Shown: positions 4,515 to 5,029 of the stretch, piece by piece
How the letters are laid out: each line of letters starts with the position of its first letter
Numbering within the stretch: the first letter of the stretch is position 1
NCBI GenBank assembly: GCA_002499015.1
Contig: DAJY01000033.1
Location: 1-5,029, forward strand
Direction: 5' to 3'
DNA length: 5,029 bases
Origin: Euryarchaeota archaeon UBA242
Lineage (GTDB): Archaea; Thermoplasmatota; Poseidoniia; Poseidoniales; Poseidoniaceae
The notes under the pieces: generated by a model
Seen by the model: only the letters and a program-made list of their open reading frames with translations
Databases searched by the model: none
What the model was told of the DNA's origin: nothing
Position numbers and translations under genes: made by a program

Positions 4515-5029
4515 CTAATTTATGGTATTCAGGATTAAATCCAACACGATTGAAAGGTCTTTTTCATCAACAACAACATCTGCATGCTCTTTTGGCCTAT
4601 CGTCCCAAGGATTGAAACAAATTGCTAATTTAGATTCTGCAAACATCCCTATGTCTCCGGCAGAATCACCGACTGATGCAGTTCTATCTTTGCTAATTCC
4701 CAATCTTCTTTGAAGCATTTTAACCACTGCACCTTTACCATTCATTTGAACTTGGTATCTACCAAAATCATCTAACTCAGAATCTCCATCGGGCAACTGC
4801 TTACCAACTAACCATCCATTGGTAAAAACGTGAAGTTTTGTATCAAACCCAGAACTAATTCTTTCACTGGTATTACGGTCAATTCCGCCCCATCGTTTTC
4901 TCCACTTTTTGTCACTTGGGAATTCGGCCGCAATATCTCTTGCTGTTTGTTGTAAGCCACCACTTACTATGGCTATTGCAAAGTTTTTATCAATTAAAGT
5001 TGCAATTAGTTTACTATAATTCTTCATCA
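4515..5029 (-). CDS. HAD-superfamily phosphatase, SerB-like, C-terminal part (5' end beyond right edge)
   Basis: A phosphomonoesterase of the haloacid dehalogenase superfamily, most like phosphoserine phosphatase or a related small-molecule phosphatase. Numbering from the Met codon at 5027-5025, motif II is AIVSGG with Ser22, motif III is NGKGAVV with Lys98, and motif IV is VGDSAGDIGMF with Asp121 and Asp125 as magnesium ligands. The nucleophile motif I (DxDxT), which should lie several tens of residues upstream, is absent from the visible part. The Met at 5027 is therefore almost certainly internal, and the gene continues past the right edge. Between motifs II and III there is an unusually charged segment, DKKWRKRWGGIDRNTSER, and an aromatic strand-like segment (LHVFTNGWLVG). 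The substrate cannot be read from this fragment; serB is possible but unproven. The gene ends 48 bp before the zinc-ribbon gene on the same strand. Confidence 0.8.
   Translation of the reverse strand, partial: MKNYSKLIATLIDKNFAIAIVSGGLQQTARDIAAEFPSDKKWRKRWGGIDRNTSERISSGFDTKLHVFTNGWLVGKQLPDGDSELDDFGRYQVQMNGKGAVVKMLQRRLGISKDRTASVGDSAGDIGMFAESKLAICFNPWDDRPKEHADVVVDEKDLSIVLDLILNTIN

Noticed and set aside
4522..4713. Plus-strand open frame opposite the phosphatase
   Set aside because: Antisense to HAD motifs III/IV of a supported gene; no independent evidence.
5025..5027. ATG at 5027 as the true start of the phosphatase
   Set aside because: The protein would lack the HAD nucleophile motif I; the frame is open to the edge, so this Met is most likely internal.

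Overview
The window most likely comes from a free-living archaeon, probably a marine euryarchaeon of the Marine Group II/III kind. Support: the asparaginyl-tRNA synthetase has the archaeal-style compact AsnRS/AspRS architecture; the tRNA-Lys has no encoded CCA and has G at the discriminator position; and TATA-like boxes sit about 25-26 bases before the tRNA 5' end and before one protein start, as expected for archaeal (and partly leaderless) transcription. The base composition is AT-leaning. The clade is an inference; no 16S or other phylogenetic marker is present.

Layout from left to right: (1) the 5' end of a secreted or membrane-anchored protein of unknown function leaves the left edge on the minus strand (1-137). 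(2) Divergent to it is rpiA, ribose-5-phosphate isomerase A (220-951, plus). (3) tRNA-Lys(CUU) with its own TATA box (1021-1094, plus). (4) On the minus strand, a two-gene nickel superoxide dismutase unit: sodN (1436-1885) followed by its putative maturation protease sodX (1126-1416). The promoter region of sodN carries a TATA-like box placed for a leaderless mRNA and, just upstream, a 10-bp tandem repeat of TTGCAAATTT. (5) A carbamate kinase gene upstream on the same strand (1961-2869, minus). (6) A divergent promoter region holding a perfect inverted repeat. (7) asnS (3017-4348, plus). (8) A 37-codon zinc-ribbon mini-protein on the minus strand (4353-4466), convergent with asnS and only 4 bp from its stop. 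(9) The C-terminal part of a SerB-like HAD phosphatase entering from the right edge (4515-5029, minus).

Most of these are single-gene housekeeping units in alternating orientations (pentose phosphate metabolism, translation, carbamoyl phosphate/ATP metabolism). The one clear functional module is sodN-sodX: SodX is expected to remove a 12-residue propeptide and expose the His1 of the nickel hook. The most notable items are this NiSOD pair in an apparently archaeal genome, the TTGCAA repeat in front of it, and the zinc-ribbon mini-gene. I found no mobile element, CRISPR array or clear multi-gene novel system.
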